A DNA stretch of 64,000 bases from Liolophura sinensis (taxonomy: Eukaryota; Mollusca; Polyplacophora; Chitonida; Chitonidae), in NCBI RefSeq assembly GCF_032854445.1, contig NC_088306.1:5144373-5208372 (forward strand). Direction: 5' to 3'. Shown piece by piece: positions 58,701 to 64,000 of this stretch. The notes beneath the pieces were generated by a model. The model had not been told where the DNA came from. It saw only the letters and a list, made by a program, of their open reading frames with translations, and made no database searches. Both the position numbers and the translations under genes were made by a program. Every line of letters begins with the position of its first letter. The stretch's first letter is position 1.

Positions 58701-59149
58701 CTATTTGGTTTGAGGCTTGCCTTGGTTTTCAATACACTTTTGGCTGATCGTTTTAGCAGTATGATTTAAGGATGCCGCCGTGTTTGACACGCTGCCTCAC
58801 TGAACCGCCATGCACGAGACACAGGGAGAATCGCATTCCATCCCACCTCTTTCTCCTATATACACTTATAATTATGCGATGAACAAGTACCACTCTTATA
58901 GCAATCCTGAACCCCTATGATCTAAAGCCGTCGGTGTCAGTGATTGGAATCTTTATGTATATGCAGATATGCGTGAATGTTAATTATGTGGATCGTCGAA
59001 ATGCTGCTAATTAGAACATAAATAAGCACGACATATAACGACCACCACTGTATCTATCACACAAGCTAGAAGTTAATCTTGTCTGTAGTCATGATGCTAA
59101 TCAGGACAGAGGTGCATACAGTGGTTATAGCTGCAACAACCCAGGCCCA

Positions 59150-59395
59150 GGCATTTTTTATCGTACGATATTTTGCACGTCATTATTACGGTCCCATTTG
59201 TGTGATTATCGTACAGGTACGACATCTTTGTGAAACGTGGCCCCGAGTTCAGTTTTACAAAGTGACGTACGACATTTTGTTGTCGTACATTTATTGTACG
59301 CTTTTGTGTGCGTCACTTTTACTGTACCATTGTCCTGTATATGTTATTATCGCATGTACATGTGCGACATCTTTGTGAAACTAGGCCCAGTGCCA
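59150..59395. repeat. diverged ~130-bp tandem duplication
   Basis: Two related blocks, each with TTTTGTG-rich text, a GTAC-rich centre (CGTACAGGTACGACATCTTT; CGCATGTACATGTGCGACAT) and ending CATCTTTGTGAAACGTGGCC / CATCTTTGTGAAACTAGGCC. Confidence 0.7.
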
Positions 59396-61252
59396 TAAAA
59401 GACGAGTTGTTTGTCTTGGCGACGGCTCGTCAAATATTCCACATTCTGTCTTTTTGCATGGACTATTCTTTCAGTGGTGGTCTGAGAACAAGACGTCGAC
59501 GTTGATATTTTTAGCGAGACATTACAGTTATTGCGAATTTCGGTTTATTCTATAAAAACGATGGAGCCATATGCGAGCTTTCTACTTAAGTGTGAACGCA
59601 GAAGAAAGACATCTTTTTCGCATAAACCGTCACTAGCGGAGAAATTTTACCTCAATATTCACCGTAATTAACATTTATACTAAAAACTTTGCCAATGAGG
59701 TCATGTGTTCAAATCCCACTTCTATCCTTTTGATATGCATCTGACCGCCGTTTTATTCTCCGCTGAAGTATGCTACTAATTTTCTAGTATGACAAACCAC
59801 CAAATGTACGGTCGCAGTCAATCGAGCAGCACGTGGATTCGAGCCTGTGACTTCATAGGTGCGTGGCGTGTTCAGGTCTTTACTGCTATATGATGATCGC
59901 CCAGAAGATGTGCCCTGTTTTAAAATCAGTGTGTTCTGGATCACTGTTGCTGATAAAAAGATTTGTTGCACAGTTTTAAGGCAGCCGTGTCTATCAGTAC
60001 ATTAAAACCCTATTCACGTAAAATGAGCACAAAACTAATTTAAACTGAATTGTAAAAAGCACCAGCATTTAGGTATCGATTGTATCTCGACAGAGTCGAC
60101 AGCCATGGAATTAACCTTAGTAATTTAGTGTAAATAAAGCCAGCGCGTTTAGAGCTGCCACAAAAACCGCAACGAGCTTTCCAATCGGAAAATCCAGATT
60201 TGAACTCACTCGACCAAAACACGTTTGAGGAGGAAAAAGCGACTAAAAAAACTCACATTCTGCTTTAAAAACAAACACAGGCTCTTTAAGCACACATGGG
60301 TTACCGTGCAATAGATTTAGTCAGAAATGCGCCTGATTTCTATTTTCGAAATAAGGGTTTAATTAAATAGGCGGCTCGATGGACTGTAAGTGGCATTACC
60401 TGAAGTGGTTTATCCCAGTCGAGAGCGCGAGGCATCCATGAGAGTGTAATCACAAACAACCATAATACAGTTATTGTGTGAATCCTTATAGTGCCTTCGA
60501 TATGATACGGAGAATTTCATGCATAATTTAAAAGCCACAAGATTACAGACTCGTTGAGGTATTAAATTTGATATGGCAAAACAATCTTGTTATAATTCGA
60601 TGAACACTTCACGCGATTGCAATGCTTCGGAGAACAATTCAGCATAGCAAATTGAGTGCAAATGATCAAATCTTCCGAAGTTGGATTACGAAAGAGGGCG
60701 CGGGACGTCAGCGATTGCAACGAACCATACATACCCAGGTTTGGCTCAGAGAAATTGGATCACACAAAAACATTACATCAGCGGTGTATGAATTATTAAT
60801 GAGCGATTCTCATCAGCAGTGAAAAACAGATACACATTATCCAGAATAACGAGGACTGATTTTTGTTATGCTGGGTATGGCTTTACTTTGGTGTAAACAC
60901 AGTGTACATTCAGCGCTAACAATGTGGCGGAGCGATCACGAAGAAACAACCACATAGTGATAATTATAGGCCTTTCATATTACTTGGTTCATTTCTCATG
61001 TCAAACCAACAACAAACACGATCAGTTCTATTTAGTATTTGTGTAGTGAATTTGCCAAATACAATTGGAAGGAAACATGTGAATATGCAATTATTCGCGT
61101 GGTACCCTGGCAGCTGACAGGTTGCCTATAGGCTACTAATTTTTAAGAATTTCAATCACGTATGATCATGACCTTTCAGCCGTTTTAGTCACAATACTAA
61201 ATACCAGCTGGTGAAGAGTAATAAGGAATATGCTTCTAAATGACACCTAGAA

Positions 61253-61335
61253 CAGACAAAATGTAAATGTCATCAAAAACAGACAAAATCTAAATTCCAT
61301 CAAAAACAAGCAAAATCTAAATGCTATCAAAATGC
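61253..61335. repeat. 27-bp tandem repeat, 3 copies
   Basis: CAGACAAAATSTAAATKYCA, TCAAAAA repeated three times with small changes. Confidence 0.92.
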
Positions 61336-62746
61336 TGGATATAAGAACACCAGAGGAGAAATAGGTTGTGTGTTCGCCACCTTTAATGCCTGTGTGAGTG
61401 TTACCTCCTGAAGCTCTGTCCACGGATATGTACATGGACGCTGAAGTTTTGTGAGAGCTCCTCAACCACGCAAGCGCTTCAATAAGCTTGCTTCCATTTC
61501 CGGTGGCGAAATTAGTCTACCACGTGGTTACCTGATGCCTTTGACCATTTCCAGACAACGTGATTTGGCACTACTTGTTTCAGCTGTGGAAAGTCCGGTC
61601 TTCACAACAGCGCAATACGTGTCGTCCGGAAAGGAAACATCAACCTGACTGTGTCCACGCCACAAACACGTCTGCTTTGAGAAAATTTCTAAGTGGACAA
61701 AAGAGAGACTAATCAAAAGACACGGTTCACCCTGACGGACTGGCGGAGTTCGCCATAACCTGCCCGCAGTGACGAGCGGGTTAAATTAGGTTTACCGCGT
61801 TTGGTTGTGCTGGACGGAAATTACAAGCCGCTGTCTGGTTTACGACAGCCGATGGACTCGGCCATTTTCATTCCCTGCAGACACATTAGCACCCGACCAA
61901 ACATTCTCTACCGATGACCACCGTCATTTCCTATCAAGCCTGCTGACTGACTGATTGCTGTTTGATCTCACAGCCACCATTATGTGTGTCCACTGTAGAA
62001 AGTCTCTTCGCTGTTTCGATGTCCAGGCAGCCTGGACAAACAGGAAACCAGTATACTGACGAGGATCTTCACATCTCAAGGGAACAATAGTGAGCTTTCC
62101 TAAAGCTTTCTGAAAGAATTGTTGGTCACTAACAATGTTGGTCACTAACAAGGAGGCAACTTCATTAAAGGTGTGGGTCACATATAGTACATATCCAAGT
62201 ACCCATCAAGAAACTAAATAAATACATAACGAATAAATAATAAATACATAAACAAAAAAAAGTATGAGATATGTACGCTTATGGAAGATAATACTTCTTT
62301 TACTGACAGAGGCACATGTTGAGGAGAAGGGTTTTCACGCTAAAACAGGCACAAACACAAGATGCAGGTATTTGCCAGGAAACACCTATTCACATGGTGG
62401 GTAGGGGAACAAGGGTCCAAGGCAAGGGCTTCATATTTGGATGTACGGGCAGTTGCAATCAAATCGTATCTGAGATACATATTTATATATTATATATATT
62501 ATTCTAGCATGGTACACGATTTGAATACTGATTTCTCTCAGTCGCCTAGAACATATCGTGCTTCTTTCCTACATTACTGAAAACTGTTGACCTCTTCTCT
62601 TTGTGTGATTCTGTCCTATTTTCGTACTTCATATGCTTTCTTAGTTCATTGATAATTTGTGCTAAACGTTGCTTTGGGAATTGGCCTTACGACTGTTAAC
62701 CCGGGACGTCCCTCGTGGTTGATCTTACGACCTTTTGTCTGCTCAC

Positions 62747-62895
62747 CCAAGTTAGAGTTTTATAGTAACTGTTCATGTAAATACTGAAACAGTGGCAGAT
62801 TACACGCCCCCCTAGCGGCATGGCTTAAGTGGAATTAAGTTTAAAAAATGCAGTGATGATAAGTACAAGTTCTTAGACGTCAATGGTCTGGAATT
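62747..62895. repeat. dispersed repeat related to 52752-52900
   Basis: Shared blocks: GTTCATGTAAATACTGAAAC, TACACGCCCCCCTAGCG, GGCTTAAGTGGAATTA, AATGCAGTGATGATAAG and TTAGACGTCAATGGTCTGGA. Similarity runs over about 150 bp in the same orientation. Confidence 0.8.
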
Positions 62896-64000
62896 ACTCA
62901 AAATTGACATAACATGACAAAATTTTCATTACAAGATGACAGTTTCTCAAAGAGCTTACACGCACTGTCAGCATGTGTTCGTGAAATCCTGGTAAATGAG
63001 GCGTAAAAGCTCAAGATAAGACATGAGCCACGTTTCCTTGAAAACATCTCTAGATAAATCCGCATCTATATGGCCACACCACATGTAATCAGTTGACGGT
63101 CGCCGTATGCACATTACCGTTTGGACAGCATGGACATTAATGGGCTCTACGATGGACACTAATAATCAGGGGGAAAAAACCAGGTGACCAGTTGAAGGAG
63201 AAGACAGCACTGGAATAAAAGTCAAAATTATAAAACTGAAGAAGAGATTTTGTGGAGAGGGGTTGTATTAAGGTTGAAGTCTGAACAGCCCCTTGCCCCC
63301 CCCCCCCCCCCACTTCGCAGGATGATTACTTTCTGGGCTGATATTCAATAATTGCCGCCATTATCGGAAGTGTTTCCGCTGACCGAGCTACTGGGTTTTG
63401 CTAAGAGAGTAGAATCCGTGAAGCAGCAAGGAGAATGGTAAGTAGATACAGCCACCCAGAGGCTTCTTCCGTTCTTAACAGCTACTGTGACAAGACCGTG
63501 ATTGATTGCTTAGAACTTAACACCAGTTCCATCAATCCTTCATCAGCAGTGGGTATAGCTGACTTGATCATCTACGACAAAACCATACCAATAGGGAAAA
63601 CCGGTAGAGACGGATGCGATTTCAAGCCAAAGCGGTCGTGAAAGAGGCAGTCTATAATTTGCATATTTCGCTGGATACCTATCCCCAGTCCATTTCGTGA
63701 TTGATGGTCCTGAGCTTAACGAAGGTAACCCTTGTCCTCAAGCAAGCTTATCAGCGCAAACCCTCATCGACGACTGGGATCACGCATCCCTGTCTATAGC
63801 CTTCTTCTCAAAAGAGAGCAAAGACAATTGTTTCACTGGTGGCAAAACGCTGTTTATACACTGACAAAAACGGAGCATTTACAACCAACTGGAATATTGC
63901 AGCCTGTTAACCTAAAACACTCAACGGTAAAAGAAAATGCCAAGTAAAAACATCAGAGAAATAAAAAAATCTTACAAAGTGCTTCAGTATTAAGTCTACA

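Larger units (their letters stand above)
51159..64000. other. 12.8-kb region without recognised genes
   Basis: It probably contains the promoter and non-coding first exon of gene 2, or intergenic DNA. Beyond the repeats listed separately (51289-51480, 52465-52815, 53626-53820, 54342-54640, 55655-55740, 59150-59395, 61253-61335, 62747-62895), the stretches 54641-59149 and 59396-64000 show only short unassigned frames. A C run lies near 63297-63312. Confidence 0.5.

Overview
The window is eukaryotic: AT-rich, mostly non-coding, with short exons bounded by GT/AG splice sites and many tRNA-derived SINEs. The SINE types and protein similarities suggest a lophotrochozoan, most likely a mollusc; the species cannot be told from the sequence. 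I find two spliced genes, both on the minus strand, in a repeat-dominated landscape. Most long open frames are chance frames in minisatellites or transposon remnants.

Gene 1 (about 7.86-16.62 kb, minus) is the 5' half of a PIX-family Rho guanine nucleotide exchange factor (ARHGEF7/beta-PIX type). Six coding exons join in perfect phase: start codon and first half of the SH3 domain (16482-16550), rest of SH3 (14806-14929), linker and DH start (12635-12720), and three DH exons (10229-10323, 8534-8629, 7856-7978). The rest of DH, PH and the C-terminus are absent. The last visible exon runs straight into a 121-bp tandem array (6834-7855) whose units are copies of that exon's 3' end plus its splice donor. 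The array enters a 200-bp run of N (6634-6833).

Left of the gap, 1-6633 is a near-identical copy of 27723-34353. The copy stops exactly at the gap, which looks like an uncollapsed second haplotype or a scaffold misjoin, although a true segmental duplication cannot be excluded.

The middle region (19.2-37.3 kb) holds 3-3.9 kb non-coding macro-repeat units in tandem. A decayed non-LTR retrotransposon (about 25.26-30.06 kb, minus; ORF1, endonuclease and reverse transcriptase remnants) interrupts them. Intact palindromic MITE-like elements flank the region, and the unit junctions carry diverged relatives of the same palindrome. Two minisatellites follow (25-bp unit at 37.36 kb, 45-bp unit at 38.56 kb).

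Gene 2 (40.88-51.16 kb, minus) is a small predicted secreted or membrane protein: signal peptide, TSP1, TSP1, LDL-receptor class A, then a hydrophobic C-terminus. All of its introns are phase 1. Its introns carry minisatellites, SINEs and a MITE. From 51.16 to 64 kb I see only repeats and unassigned sequence, probably a 5' UTR intron or intergenic DNA.
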